Shown: positions 1 through 9,053 of the stretch, in pieces
Position numbering within the stretch: position 1 is the first letter of the stretch
Layout: each line of letters opens with the position of its first letter
DNA from: Acidobacteriota bacterium
Lineage (GTDB): Bacteria > Acidobacteriota > Terriglobia > Bryobacterales > Bryobacteraceae
Assembly (NCBI GenBank): GCA_025353165.1
Contig: JANXRE010000116.1
Span: 1 to 64,000, forward strand
DNA: 64,000 bases
Direction of reading: 5' to 3'
Made by a program: the position numbers and the translations under genes
The notes under the pieces: generated by a model
The model's database searches: none
The model's input: the letters and a program-made list of their open reading frames with translations, nothing else
Told to the model about the DNA's origin: nothing

Positions 1-210
1 CACTCGAGCCGCGACCGCAGTCACTCGAGCCACGACGGTAGTCACCGGGCCGCGACCGTAGTCACTCGAGCCGCGACCGTAGTCACCGAGCCACGACGGT
101 AGTCACTCGAGCCGCGACCGTAGTCGCTCGAGCCGCGACCGTAGTCACTCGAGCCGCGACCGTAGTTACTGAGCCGCGACCGTAGTCACCGGGCCGCGAC
201 CCTAAGGGAG
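1..210. repeat. Minisatellite, about ten 20-21 bp units
   Basis: Head-to-tail units of the form CACTCGAGCCGCGACCGTAGT, with variants starting CACCGGGCC or CACCGAGCC and a CGACGGT alternative. The array runs off the left edge, so its full length is unknown. The last unit changes into GGGCCGCGACCCTAAGGGAGCGGG at 191-214, and a similar GGGCCGCGACC sequence lies at 7711-7735, so the array may be an expansion of a dispersed element. There are no unique spacers, so it is not a CRISPR array. Confidence 0.85.
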
Positions 211-219
211 CGGGTTTCC

Positions 220-507
220 TCAATCTTCGGATCGCTCGATCAGGAATCCGCATTCGATGTGCTGCCGGAGAATGCGTTTCCAGGCCACGATGGCGGTGCC
301 CGAGCAACCTTCGATCTGGAAGCTCACTCGTTCCCCGGCCACCAGATCCGGATCCAGATGCGCCAGTCGAAAGCCCCGCGAGGATCGATCCTGCAGGGTG
401 CCCGCGATGGTCCTCGGGACCGGTTGGCCCGCGATCACGGATGCCGGAGTTCCTGGTGCCGGGACGCGGGGCTCCGACCGGCGTTCGTCTTGCGTGAATG
501 TGTTCAT
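220..507 (-). CDS. PilZ-domain protein
   Basis: A 95-residue protein that looks like a lone PilZ domain. It has the RRSEPR-type basic motif near residues 9-14, where c-di-GMP would bind, followed by a beta-rich part with DRSSRGFRL and CGFLIE. Known PilZ domains bind c-di-GMP through an RxxxR and a D/NxSxxG motif; here the RSSRG segment corresponds to the second. The ATG at 507 overlaps the TGA of the upstream activator (ATGA), so the two are probably translationally coupled. It is the last gene of the minus-strand group before the minisatellite. Target process unknown; assignment to the fold is fairly secure. Confidence 0.75.
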   Translation of the reverse strand: MNTFTQDERRSEPRVPAPGTPASVIAGQPVPRTIAGTLQDRSSRGFRLAHLDPDLVAGERVSFQIEGCSGTAIVAWKRILRQHIECGFLIERSED

Positions 508-1508
508 AACGCCTCGTTCATGCAGGCCTGTTCCGAATAGGCCTTCAGTTTTCTGCTCAAAGTGCGAGTGGAGACTCCCAACATCGCCGCGGCCCGCATC
601 TGGTTTCCCGCTGTGATCCCCAGCGTCTTGAGGATCAGCATCTTTTCGGCGGCCTCCAGGAGGCCTCCGGTTCCGTTGTCCCCCGCCGCCGTGGCGGCCG
701 CTAAATGCATCAGGTCCGAGACTGGCGTCGCCGGCTGCGCGCTTCGCCGGAGAGCGGCGGGGAGGTCCGCCACGCCGATTTCCGGCCCGGTCGCCTCGGC
801 CGCGCAGCCGATGACGACGTTTCTCAGTTCGCGGACATTCCCCGGCCACCCGTACCGCAGCAGGGCTTCCTCGGCCTCTCGCGAGAAACTAGCTTCCAGG
901 TGGTGCTTCTGCCGGAAGAACTCCGCCAGCGGGAGAATGTCTTCGCTTCGCTCCCGCAGGGCCGGAACATGCAGCCGGAGCTGCACCAGCCGGTAATAGA
1001 GATCCTGCCGGAAGCGGCGCTCCTCCATAGCCTTATCCAGGTCCCGATTGGTGGCCACCACGATGCGGCCATCGATCTTGACTTTCTTCGTCCCGCCGAG
1101 CCGGAAGAACTCCCCGGAGTCCAGTACCCGCAGGAGCTTGGCCTGCAGCCGCGGGTCCAGCTCGCCGATTTCGTCCAGGAACAGCGTTCCGCCTTCCGCC
1201 AGTTCGATCAGGCCCGGCTTCCTCGCGTCGGCGCCGCTGAATGCCCCCTTTTCGTAGCCGAACAGCTCGCTCTCCAGCAGGTTCTCCGGCAGGGCCGCGC
1301 AGTTGATGTCCACCCACGGTTTTGCGGCTCGCGGCGAAAAATGATGGAGGGCGCGGGCGGCAATTTCCTTCCCGCTGCCGCTCTCGCCGTCGATCAGGAC
1401 CACCTCGTCCAACCGGGCGAGCCTCTGCACTTTTCGGAACAGTTCATCCATGGCCGGACTGGCGTAAACCGCCGTCATGCCCAGGAGCGTGTACGTTTGG
1501 ACAGGCAT
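504..1508 (-). CDS. Sigma-54 interaction AAA+ transcriptional activator
   Basis: A 334-residue bacterial enhancer-binding protein. Visible motifs: Walker A GESGSGKE (41-48), the sigma-54 contact loop as GAFSGA rather than the usual GAFTGA (88-93), Walker B GGTLFLDEIGEL (106-117), and a C-terminal Fis-type helix-turn-helix (about 286-325). It lacks any N-terminal receiver, GAF or PAS domain: the AAA+ module starts almost at once, so activity is probably set by another protein or by expression level. It lies 77 bp downstream of the ABC importer ATPase gene and overlaps the PilZ gene by ATGA. Regulation of the importer or of a motility/surface function is an inference. Confidence 0.88.
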   Translation of the reverse strand: MPVQTYTLLGMTAVYASPAMDELFRKVQRLARLDEVVLIDGESGSGKEIAARALHHFSPRAAKPWVDINCAALPENLLESELFGYEKGAFSGADARKPGLIELAEGGTLFLDEIGELDPRLQAKLLRVLDSGEFFRLGGTKKVKIDGRIVVATNRDLDKAMEERRFRQDLYYRLVQLRLHVPALRERSEDILPLAEFFRQKHHLEASFSREAEEALLRYGWPGNVRELRNVVIGCAAEATGPEIGVADLPAALRRSAQPATPVSDLMHLAAATAAGDNGTGGLLEAAEKMLILKTLGITAGNQMRAAAMLGVSTRTLSRKLKAYSEQACMNEAL

Positions 1509-1585
1509 CGGACCTACTGATCCTAACGGCGGTATTGGCCTCCGTCGTGCGCCGGATCTTACTTAGTTGGCACGGATGAAATCCC

Positions 1586-2488
1586 CTAGTCCGGCGTGGC
1601 GCACGCACTCGTGCGTGCCGCGTCGGCACTCATGCCGACGCTTGGCGTTTCCAGAGGGCTGGACAGCGCCTCCAACTGCATCCCCAACCGATACAACCCG
1701 GCCGGCTCCGGCTCCTCGAGGCGCGGCAAGGCCGCGATCAGCCGTCGTGTATAGGGATGCTCGGGCCGCTGAAGGACTTGGGCGACGGGCCCGGATTCCA
1801 CCACCCCGCCTTCGTGCACGATGCCGATCCGGTGACAGAGACTGGCCGCCGCCACCAGGTCGTGCGTGATTAACAGGATGGATACACCGAACGACTGGTT
1901 CAGCCGCCGGAACAGCCCTAGCACTTCGGACTGCGTGATCAGGTCCAGCGCGCTGGTAGCCTCGTCCGCGATAATCAGCTTCGGACGGTGCAGCACCGCC
2001 ATGGCGATGAGCAGCCGCTGCGCCATCCCGACGCTGAGCTCCCTTGGATATCGCCGCAGGAACGCGTCGTCCGGGGGCAAGCTGACTTCTGCCAGGGTCT
2101 CGAGGATCCGCTCCCGCCCGTCCTCGCGCCCCGTGCGGTGCGCGTGCCAGGCTTCCCGCAACTGCGTCCCTATCCGCAAGCGAGGATTCAGCGCAGCCAG
2201 CGGGCTTTGGAGCACCAGCCCGATCTCCTTCCCGCGAATACTGCGCATCCTCCGTTCGGAGAATCCAAGCAGATCCTCGCCGCCGAAACGGAGCGAACCG
2301 CTGACCGTCACGCGCGCCGGATCCAGCAGCCGCAGCGTGGCCAGCGCGAAGGTGCTCTTGCCGCAGCCGCTCGGGCCCGCCAGGCCGAAGATTTCGCCGG
2401 GCTCCATCTGTAACCGGAAATCTCGCAGAACCGCGCCCCGATGGCGGTACTCCACCCCGATGTCGGCGTCCAGCAGCGGCGAGGCCAT
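1586..2488 (-). CDS. Oligopeptide/dipeptide ABC transporter ATP-binding protein
   Basis: A 300-residue ATPase of the Dpp/Opp/nickel family. Walker A GPSGCGKST (38-46), Q-loop Q94, Walker B LIIADEATSALD, H-loop THD and the oligopeptide C-terminal HPYTRRLIAALP segment are all visible. The ABC signature reads LSVGM (151-155) instead of LSGGM, a substitution in a normally invariant glycine position. Only one ATPase gene is present although the family usually uses two (DppD plus DppF). An alternative ATG lies one codon upstream at 2491. The last 14 or so residues, ending SACATPD, are encoded by a dispersed palindromic repeat (1595-1641). Last gene of the importer operon. Confidence 0.85.
   Translation of the reverse strand: MASPLLDADIGVEYRHRGAVLRDFRLQMEPGEIFGLAGPSGCGKSTFALATLRLLDPARVTVSGSLRFGGEDLLGFSERRMRSIRGKEIGLVLQSPLAALNPRLRIGTQLREAWHAHRTGREDGRERILETLAEVSLPPDDAFLRRYPRELSVGMAQRLLIAMAVLHRPKLIIADEATSALDLITQSEVLGLFRRLNQSFGVSILLITHDLVAAASLCHRIGIVHEGGVVESGPVAQVLQRPEHPYTRRLIAALPRLEEPEPAGLYRLGMQLEALSSPLETPSVGMSADAARTSACATPD
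1595..1641 (-). repeat. REP-like double-palindrome element, copy 1
   Basis: Two adjacent hairpins: GGCGCACGCA/TGCGTGCC and GTCGGCA/TGCCGAC. The same design recurs at 22447-22493 and 42648-42694. Here it forms the 3' end of the ABC ATPase reading frame. Confidence 0.8.
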
Positions 2489-2495
2489 CATGCGT

Positions 2496-4133
2496 TCACC
2501 GCGACGCTGTCTTCGTTCTCGCGTCGAGATAAATTCGCTCCGCATTCCACAGCGTTTGCGGCCGCAATACGGAGGCGTCGACATTGCGGACGCCCGGAGC
2601 CACGGCCACGGCGGCATTCGGGTAGACCAGGTAAATGAAAGGAGCCTGCTCCACGACAATCTGCTGCACCCGGTCGAAGGCCGCCTTCCTCGTCTTGTTT
2701 GTGGGGTCGAGCGCGGAGGCCTGCTGCTGCATTAACCGGTCCAGTTCGGCTTCCCAATCGGTCGCCGGCTTCTTCTGACTCGGGTTCCACTGATGCTGTC
2801 CCGCGGAACTGGGCCAGACATTCATCTGTTCGTTGGGGTCGAGTTCGCTGGCCACCATCCCCAGCAGGCAGGCCTCGTAATCGAAGCTCTGCGTAATCCG
2901 GTCGATCAGAGACGGGAAATCGAGAGCCGCCACCGACACCCGGATGCCGGTTGCCAGGAGATCCTGTTGGATCATCGCCGCCATGCGCTGCCGGGATTGG
3001 TTCCCGGAGTTCGTTACGATGGTGAACTGCACGGGATTGCCGGACGGGTCGTACAGCCACTGGCCGCGCATCCGGAAGCCGGCGTGCACCAGCCGGCTCA
3101 GAGCCGCTTTTGCGTCCGCCGGTGCCGGCCGCAGCGCCGCGTTATGCCAGAACAGATTGGCCGGGGACACCGGGCCGCTCGCCGGGGTAGCCAGCCCTTT
3201 ATACACCACCCGCGCGATGTCGTCGCGGTGGATGGCCTGCGAAACAGCGAGCCGAAAATCGCGCGACTGGAACCATTGTTTTTTGTGCGCCGGGACCGGG
3301 CCCCCGGGCGCCTGATTGAACCACATCTGCTCGGAATCGAGCGACACGCCCAGTTGGCGAACGGTCGACGGCATCTCGGCTTTCAGCTTCTCGAACGAGT
3401 CGGGACTCAGGTTATTGATGAGGTCGAAATCGCCGCTTCGAAAGCGCAGCAATTCGAAATCGCGGTTGCGCTGAATCTCCAGCCGAATGGAATCCAGGTA
3501 CGGCAGTTGCCGGCCCTCGGCATCGCGCTTCCAATAGCGCGGGTTTCGCCCCAGCAACAGATACGCGCCGGCCTTCTGCCCGGCGATCAGGAACGGGCCC
3601 AGCGAGGCCTTGTCTTTCTGCGCCGAGCGCGCCGAAAGGATCGGTACTCCATCCCACAGGAGCGCGAATCCGACCCGCGGCGCCGGCAGGACCAGGGTCA
3701 CGGCGTCGGCCCGATCGGCCCGGCAAACCAGTTTGCCTTTTTCAAAACGGATGGCGTCGGCGATCATCGATTCGGCGCCCGGTTCCAGGATCCGGTCGAT
3801 GGTGTAGCAGACGTCCTGGGCGGAGAACGGCGTCCCGTCCGAGAAGGTGACGCCGTTCCGCAATCGGAAGGAGATGCGGCGTCCGCCCTCGCCGACCTTC
3901 CACGAGGCCGCTAACTCCGGCTCCAGCGTCTGGGTCGCGCGATTCAGGCGAATCAGCACGCCGGTCGTGAGATAGCGGACCAGCGACGACGGTTCGTCGG
4001 AGGCCAGCAATGGATTCAAGGTCTTCGGCTCCGCCTGGATAGCGAGCCGCAACTGCCCCCCCATCCGCGGCGATTCCGCGGACCACGCGGTGAGCGCCGC
4101 GCCGGCGGCAAGCCACAGAACAAGTTGTTTCAT
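2496..4133 (-). CDS. Peptide/nickel-type ABC transporter substrate-binding protein
   Basis: A 545-residue SBP_bac_5 family periplasmic binding protein. The N-terminus MKQLVLWLAAGAALTAWSA is a Sec signal peptide; there is no lipobox cysteine. Family hallmarks follow: AEPKTLNPLLASDEPSS, an LEPELAASWKV segment and the FRLRNGVTFSDGTPFSAQDV block. The start at 4133 is favoured because its ATG overlaps the TGA of the upstream permease (ATGA at 4130-4133); longer versions would run over the permease gene. The ligand cannot be read from sequence, though oligopeptides are the usual substrate. Third gene of a permease-permease-SBP-ATPase operon. Confidence 0.9.
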   Translation of the reverse strand: MKQLVLWLAAGAALTAWSAESPRMGGQLRLAIQAEPKTLNPLLASDEPSSLVRYLTTGVLIRLNRATQTLEPELAASWKVGEGGRRISFRLRNGVTFSDGTPFSAQDVCYTIDRILEPGAESMIADAIRFEKGKLVCRADRADAVTLVLPAPRVGFALLWDGVPILSARSAQKDKASLGPFLIAGQKAGAYLLLGRNPRYWKRDAEGRQLPYLDSIRLEIQRNRDFELLRFRSGDFDLINNLSPDSFEKLKAEMPSTVRQLGVSLDSEQMWFNQAPGGPVPAHKKQWFQSRDFRLAVSQAIHRDDIARVVYKGLATPASGPVSPANLFWHNAALRPAPADAKAALSRLVHAGFRMRGQWLYDPSGNPVQFTIVTNSGNQSRQRMAAMIQQDLLATGIRVSVAALDFPSLIDRITQSFDYEACLLGMVASELDPNEQMNVWPSSAGQHQWNPSQKKPATDWEAELDRLMQQQASALDPTNKTRKAAFDRVQQIVVEQAPFIYLVYPNAAVAVAPGVRNVDASVLRPQTLWNAERIYLDARTKTASR

Positions 4134-4939
4134 TGGGAATACTCCGGGCCGAACAGGACGTGGACCGCCAGAACCGTCATCAGCAGCAGGGCCACGGGCG
4201 CCAGCAGCCAGCAGTGAGCCAGTAGATTGGCGGATCCGGTAACCTGCCCTTCCAGGTCTCGCAGCAGCGATCCCCAGCTCGGCAGTGGTTCGGCGACGCC
4301 CAGCCCCAGCATCCCCAGGTTGGCCTCCGCCAGTATGAAAACCGGAATCGAGGTCCAGAACTGGGCCGACAATACCGGCTTCAGGTTGGGGAGAACATGC
4401 ACCAGCAGCACGCGCGTCCGCGGCAGTCCGCGGCTGAGCGCAGCCAGCACATAATCCGCCGACAGGATCTCGCGGGCGGCCGTCCGGATGACTCGCGCCG
4501 GCCCCGCCCATCCGAGGATCCCGAGCAAGGCAAACGTAAGACAAACCGAGGCGGCGGGCGAAACGTCCAGCGGTAGAAGAGCCCGCACGGTAAGCAGGAG
4601 GAACATCCAGGGCAAGCTCATCGTGAGATCGAAAGCGCCGAGGAAGGCCATCTCGGGAACGCCGCGCGCCAGCGCCGCCGCCCCGCCCGCGGCCGTTGCC
4701 ACCGCCACCGCCAGCGCCGCCGCGGCGGGGGCCAGCAGGAGGGAAGTCCGGCTGCCATACAGCAGGCGGGAGAGCCGGTCCCGGCCCAACTCGTCCGTCC
4801 CCAGCCGGAACGTCCGCGAGGGCGCGGCGTTGGGGGAATCGCGGAATTGCCGGGCGTAGGAGGAAGGCGCGAGGAGCGGAGCGCCAAGCGCGCTCAGGAA
4901 CACCGCTGCCAGGAATACGGCGCACAACGCCCGGATCAT
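4130..4939 (-). CDS. ABC transporter permease, DppC-like
   Basis: A 269-residue inner-membrane permease. It begins with a TM helix, then the OppC-type N-terminal segment with LGTDELGRDRLSRLLYGSR, several TM helices, and the cytoplasmic EAA-loop region around AALSRGLPRTRVLLVHVLPN, which docks onto the ATPase. Start at 4939 overlaps the TGA of the preceding permease by ATGA, which decides it over longer in-frame starts. Confidence 0.9.
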   Translation of the reverse strand: MIRALCAVFLAAVFLSALGAPLLAPSSYARQFRDSPNAAPSRTFRLGTDELGRDRLSRLLYGSRTSLLLAPAAAALAVAVATAAGGAAALARGVPEMAFLGAFDLTMSLPWMFLLLTVRALLPLDVSPAASVCLTFALLGILGWAGPARVIRTAAREILSADYVLAALSRGLPRTRVLLVHVLPNLKPVLSAQFWTSIPVFILAEANLGMLGLGVAEPLPSWGSLLRDLEGQVTGSANLLAHCWLLAPVALLLMTVLAVHVLFGPEYSQ

Positions 4940-5817
4940 GCCGCACCCGCCGCATCCCGATGGACGCGCGCGCCGGACAGGTCCGCCAACAGATTGGCCG
5001 CTGTAACCGCGAGGCTCATTAGAAAGGTGATGGTCACCAGCAGCGGCAGGTCCCGGCCCAACGCCGCTTGCCACGCCAGTTGCCCCAGCCCCGGGACATC
5101 CAAGACCATTTCCATCGGGATCGTGGCGCTCAACGCGAGGCTGACGGAGACGCCGGCCAGTGACAGCAATTGCGGTCCGCAGGCCGGCAGAACGTGCCGC
5201 GCCAGGATCCAACGCGCACGGACGCCGCGGGCGCGCGCGGCTTGCACGTGCGCGGTCTGGTAGGCTTCCCGAAGTATATTGAGCGCGAAGTATACGATCC
5301 GCGGGCACAGCGCCAGCGCGACCGCCAGGCCGCTGGCGAGCGCTCCCCGGGCGCCCAGGCAGAACAGAAGCAGCGCCGTCACCGCCGCCGGAAGACACTG
5401 CAGCAGCGCTGCCGGCGCGACGGCGCCGGCGGCCGCCAGGCGCCAGCGCGTCCGGACGGCGGCTAAAGCCATCGCCAGTCCGGCCATCCAGCCCACGCCC
5501 AATCCCGTCAGCACCCCAAACGCGGTGGGTATCGCCCGCTCGCGCAGCAGCTCCGCCACCGGCTTGTGGAACAGGCTGGACTCGCCCAAATCGCCCTGCG
5601 CGCAGCGTTTGAGAAACCGGCCGTAGAACGCAAGGACATCCCCGTTTACCTTGCGCGCGTCCCGCAGCCGCTGGCGGCTTTCCTCGCTCCGGCGGGCATC
5701 CAGTTGCTCCTCATCCACCTCGAATCCCGGGGCCAACCGGACCAGCACGGCGCACAGCAGTCCTCCCAGCAGGGCGGTGGCCGCCAGACGCCGGACGAGG
5801 TGTAGCGCTCGGATCAT
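4936..5817 (-). CDS. ABC transporter permease, DppB-like
   Basis: A 293-residue permease with an N-terminal TM anchor (MIRALHLVRRLAATALLGG), a periplasmic stretch, and a C-terminal six-helix core with the EAA-type ARARGVRARWILARHVLPA loop. It should pair with the downstream DppC-like subunit. The start at 5817 (MIRALHL) is preferred because it begins directly at the first TM helix; an alternative ATG at 5904 would add 29 residues. No strong Shine-Dalgarno is visible at 5817. First gene of the importer operon; it diverges from the subtilase gene at 5956. Confidence 0.85.
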   Translation of the reverse strand: MIRALHLVRRLAATALLGGLLCAVLVRLAPGFEVDEEQLDARRSEESRQRLRDARKVNGDVLAFYGRFLKRCAQGDLGESSLFHKPVAELLRERAIPTAFGVLTGLGVGWMAGLAMALAAVRTRWRLAAAGAVAPAALLQCLPAAVTALLLFCLGARGALASGLAVALALCPRIVYFALNILREAYQTAHVQAARARGVRARWILARHVLPACGPQLLSLAGVSVSLALSATIPMEMVLDVPGLGQLAWQAALGRDLPLLVTITFLMSLAVTAANLLADLSGARVHRDAAGAA

Positions 5818-5955
5818 GCTCTTAAGGAGAAGATCGGCCAATCGGCCTCCGGAGTTTAGCCGCCGCCCTTTTTCGGTTAAATCGGGAATTGTGTCGAAAT
5901 TCATAAAGTTTATGGCGAAATATCCGATGGGATAGGAAGGAGATTTTCCATAAGC

Positions 5956-7659
5956 ATGTCCAGAAATTCGTTTTTTGCTCTCATCGCGCTTCTGCCGGCG
6001 GCATTAGCCTTCGGCGGCGCGCCCAAAATCGCCCGGGACTTTCCCGGCGCGGATCCCGAGGCTCGCGTGGATGTGATCGTGCAATTCAGGCATCCGCTGG
6101 CCGCTTCGCAACAAAACAAAGTCCTCGCCGCCGGCGGGGCGCGGAAGCAGGACCTGGGCGCGATCAATGGCGGCCTTTACACAATGTCCGCCAAGGCCGC
6201 GATCGCGCTGGCGAACGATCCCGATGTCGCTTACATTTCCGCGGACCGGCTGGTTTACGCCACCACCTTTGAATATGGCGTCCCGGTGGTCAACGCGCCG
6301 TCCGTCTGGCAGGCCGGCTGGACCGGCGCGGGCGTCGGCGTGGCTATAATCGACAGTGGAATTGCCTCCGGGCTGGAGGACCTTTCCAATTATTGGCGGT
6401 CGCGTGTGGTCTACAGTGAGTCTTTTATTCCCAACGACAGCTCGACCTTCGATTCCTACGGGCACGGCACGCATGTGGCCGGCATCCTCGCCGGGAACGG
6501 CCGGGAATCCACCGGCCCCTGGTTTACGACCACCTTCCGGGGAGTCGCGCCGGCCGCGAATCTCGTGAACCTCCGCGTCCTGGACGCGAACGGACTCTCC
6601 ACAGACTCCCAGGTGATTGCCGCGCTTCAGCGGGCGATTCAGCTCAAGTCGCAGTACAACATCCGGGTGATCAACTTATCTCTCGGACGGCCGCCGGTGG
6701 AGAGCTACTCGCAGGACCCGATCTGCCAGGCCGTGGAAGCGGCATGGAAAGCGGGCATCGCGGTGGTTGTCGCGGCCGGAAACGAGGGGCGGAACAACAG
6801 CTTTGCCAACGATGGGTATGGCACCATCCTGGTTCCCGGAAACGATCCGTATGCGATCACCGTCGGGGCCATGAAGACCCTGGGGACGCCCACCCGGACG
6901 GACGATTTCATCGCCAGTTACAGTTCGAAAGGTCCCACGTTATTCGACGATATTGTGAAGCCGGACATCGTGGCCCCCGGCAATCGGATCGGGTCCCTGC
7001 TGGTCCGGCAGGGCTACTTCGCGAAGACCTACCCCGAGAACGCGATCCCATTCTCGCAGTACACGATATTCAAGAACAACCCGTGGATCGGCGATTACTT
7101 TGAACTGAGCGGGACGAGCATGGCAACGCCGCTGGTGAGCGGCACGGCCTTACTGATGTTGCAGAAGGATCCCAGCCTGAGTCCCGACATGGTGAAGGCG
7201 CGGCTGATGAAGACCGCCTCGAAGACCTTCCCGCAGTACAGCACCGCGACCGATCCGATCACCGGCCAGACCTACATCAGCCAGTACGACATCTTCACCA
7301 TAGGAGCCGGCTATCTGGACGCGTGGGCCGCGGTCAGCAACACGGATGTTGCCAACGGATCCGCGCGTTCGCCCTCCACCGTCTATAACAGCGCGGACGG
7401 CCAAGTGTATCTGGTCTTCGCCAACGGAGCCGCCTGGGGCACGGGAGCAGCCTGGGGCACCGGCGCGATTTGGGGCAACGGAGCCGCCTGGGGCACCGGT
7501 GCGGTGTGGGGTACCGGAGCCGCCTGGGGCACCGGCGCGGCCTGGGGTACTGGAGCGGCCTGGGGTACCGGCGCAGCCTGGGGTACCGGAGCGGCCTGGG
7601 GTACCGGCAGCACAGCATCGCCCGCATCGATCCTGGTATCGATTGTCGGCGAGAACTAA
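5956..7659 (+). CDS. Secreted S8 subtilisin-like peptidase with WGTGA-repeat tail
   Basis: A 567-residue secreted serine protease. A signal peptide (1-18) is followed by an I9-like propeptide (about 35-100) and a catalytic domain with D133 (IIDSG), H170 (GHGTHVAG), oxyanion N276 (AAGNEG) and S388 (SGTSMATP). The C-terminus (about 485-550) is a run of hexapeptides [18 protein letters not shown], roughly twelve units. Similar tails occur in acidobacterial and actinobacterial subtilases, with unknown function. A GGAAGGAG ribosome-binding site (5936-5943) supports the ATG at 5956. All catalytic residues are intact, so it should be active. A strong hairpin follows the stop. Confidence 0.93.
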   Translation: MSRNSFFALIALLPAALAFGGAPKIARDFPGADPEARVDVIVQFRHPLAASQQNKVLAAGGARKQDLGAINGGLYTMSAKAAIALANDPDVAYISADRLVYATTFEYGVPVVNAPSVWQAGWTGAGVGVAIIDSGIASGLEDLSNYWRSRVVYSESFIPNDSSTFDSYGHGTHVAGILAGNGRESTGPWFTTTFRGVAPAANLVNLRVLDANGLSTDSQVIAALQRAIQLKSQYNIRVINLSLGRPPVESYSQDPICQAVEAAWKAGIAVVVAAGNEGRNNSFANDGYGTILVPGNDPYAITVGAMKTLGTPTRTDDFIASYSSKGPTLFDDIVKPDIVAPGNRIGSLLVRQGYFAKTYPENAIPFSQYTIFKNNPWIGDYFELSGTSMATPLVSGTALLMLQKDPSLSPDMVKARLMKTASKTFPQYSTATDPITGQTYISQYDIFTIGAGYLDAWAAVSNTDVANGSARSPSTVYNSADGQVYLVFANGAAWGTGAAWGTGAIWGNGAAWGTGAVWGTGAAWGTGAAWGTGAAWGTGAAWGTGAAWGTGSTASPASILVSIVGEN

Positions 7660-7668
7660 GCGTGGAAA

Positions 7669-7697
7669 CCCGGCAGGGGCTCGCTGCCCCTGCCGGG
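7669..7697 (+). terminator. GC-rich hairpin after the subtilase gene
   Basis: CCCGGCAGGGGC (7669-7680), a TCGCT loop and GCCCCTGCCGGG (7686-7697) form a perfect 12-bp stem nine bases after the stop codon. No T-run follows, so it may be a factor-dependent terminator or an mRNA-stabilising stem. Confidence 0.6.
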
Positions 7698-7710
7698 ACT
7701 TGCGTTCCCC

Positions 7711-7735
7711 GGGCCGCGACCGCAACGGAGCGTGT
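7711..7735 (+). repeat. GGGCCGCGACCGNAA element
   Basis: GGGCCGCGACCGCAACGGAG matches the tail of the left-edge minisatellite at 191-214 (GGGCCGCGACCCTAAGGGAG). Seen as a second, unexpanded copy of that element. Confidence 0.5.
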
Positions 7736-7927
7736 ACCGGCCATGCGATCAGGCCGTTTGCAGGCTCGCGCCGAGCAGCGGGCCTATAGAGCAGGAAGAA
7801 CGTCACATGCGGCAATACTCTGCTCCGTCATGTAGCGCTTTGCTTGCTTTGACCACCGTTCTTCAGACTCGGGAAACGGAGCCGCGGACCGTTTTATCGT
7901 GGGCCATTGTCCGGGGCCAGGTTAACT

Positions 7928-8330
7928 CTACTGCCTGTAGCGGTCGTAATAAGGATCGCGATATCCGCCGACATCTTTCAAGTGGTTTAGGTAGGTCCAC
8001 CTCTGTCCGCGCCCCGGCTATTTCTCGACCGCTCTTCTGGCTATCCATCTTGACCTCCAAAGGTCCGAAGACGGCTCCTGGGGGATCGACCGATAGGCAA
8101 CCCGACGGTATCTTTTTGGTCTTGAAATAATAATCTGCAGACCCGCGAATTGCGTCGAGATCATTGCACAAGAACGTATCCCCATCGACCTCGTTTGGAA
8201 TGCGCCCGGTGCGGACGGTAGGACGCTCGATTTTGGGAACCGGCTTTGTTTGGGCAGGCCGTTACGAGCAGGGCGAGTACAACCAACGCTGATTGGAGCA
8301 CGGCTTCATTGTGTCTCCGGGAAGTGGTAG
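7928..8330 (-). pseudogene. Small secreted lipoprotein, two frameshifts
   Basis: Reading the minus strand, a lipoprotein-like signal SALVVLALLVTAC is in one frame. The mature part, beginning TKPVPKIERPTVRTGRIPNE and running through YYFKTKKIPSGCL, is in a second. A natural-looking C-terminus RWTYLNHLKDVGGYRDPYY is in a third, ending at a TAG at 7928-7930. Joined, these would give a protein of about 120 residues. The likely start is a GTG or an ATG-AAG near 8320. No family recognised. The 7736-7927 stretch beyond it shows nothing convincing. Confidence 0.45.
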
Positions 8331-8363
8331 GGCGGGGAAGTCTGGACCAAAACACTTAAGAAG

Positions 8364-8441
8364 TGGTGCGCCCGAGTGGATTCGAACCACTGGCCTTTTG
8401 CTCCGGAGGCAAACGCTCTATCCAGGCTGAGCTACGGGCGC
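8364..8441 (-). tRNA. tRNA-Arg (anticodon CCG)
   Basis: Full cloverleaf on the minus strand: acceptor GCGCCCG/CGGGCGC, D-arm GCTC...GAGC, anticodon stem TTTGC/GCAAA around loop CTCCGGA (anticodon CCG), T-arm AGTGG-TTCGAAT-CCACT, discriminator A, and an encoded CCA at 8364-8366. It would read CGG arginine codons. Confidence 0.96.
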
Positions 8442-8469
8442 ACAATAAAGAACGACACCTTATTCTAAC

Positions 8470-9048
8470 CTAACCCGCCCGCTTGTGAGCCGCCGCCACG
8501 ACCGTTTTCTTCGTACCGGCCGCGCCACGCGCCACCGGCTCCTTCAACAGCTCCTCGATCTTGCCGCGCAGCCACGCCTCGTTCTGCACCTCTTCCGCGC
8601 CCAGCGGCGGCGTCTGGTACCGGATGTTTCCCTTGCGATCAATCAGCACCATCTGCGGAACCACCCACCGCTCCATCATGCTGATCCCCAGAAAATCCAG
8701 CGCCCGTGCCTGCTCGTTAAAACCCACCGGGAAATTCGCGCCGGTCTCTTTCACGAAGTCGGCCACCAGCATCCCCGCCATTGGGTTAATTGCGACCCCG
8801 ATCGGTTGAAAACCCTTCGGCCCGAGTTCGTTGTTGAGCTTGGTGATCAACGTCGCCTCGTGCTTGCAGTGCGGGCAAGTGGTGAACAGGAACTCCAGCG
8901 CGCACACCTTGCCCCGGTACTGGCTCAGGAGAATCTGCTTTCCGCCGACGCTCCCAACAACGAACTCCGGCGATGGGCGTGGAACGGCGGGGGCGGCCGC
9001 AAAGGCGAACGCGGCAAATCCCAGAGTGAGCGCGGCAACCAGTCGCAT
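8470..9048 (-). CDS. TlpA/AhpC-like thioredoxin-fold protein
   Basis: A 192-residue exported thiol-disulfide protein. The signal peptide MRLVAALTLGFAAFAFAAAP is followed by a redoxin fold with active site C58-P-H-C61 in FLFTTCPHCKHEAT and the cis-proline region WVVPQMVLIDRKG. Such proteins act in the periplasm in disulfide reduction or cytochrome maturation. The start at 9048 is chosen because it opens with the signal peptide and lies 5 bp after the upstream gene's stop. A basic tail (GTKKTVVAAAHKRAG) follows the domain. Probably co-transcribed with the metallopeptidase-like gene. Confidence 0.87.
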   Translation of the reverse strand: MRLVAALTLGFAAFAFAAAPAVPRPSPEFVVGSVGGKQILLSQYRGKVCALEFLFTTCPHCKHEATLITKLNNELGPKGFQPIGVAINPMAGMLVADFVKETGANFPVGFNEQARALDFLGISMMERWVVPQMVLIDRKGNIRYQTPPLGAEEVQNEAWLRGKIEELLKEPVARGAAGTKKTVVAAAHKRAG

Positions 9049-9053
9049 ATTGT

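Noticed and set aside
1-210. CRISPR-like array
   Set aside because: Units of 20-21 bp are directly adjacent with no unique spacers and no cas genes nearby.
7383-7613. Minus-strand frame of PVPQAA repeats
   Set aside because: It is the reverse reading of the subtilase WGTGA repeat DNA.
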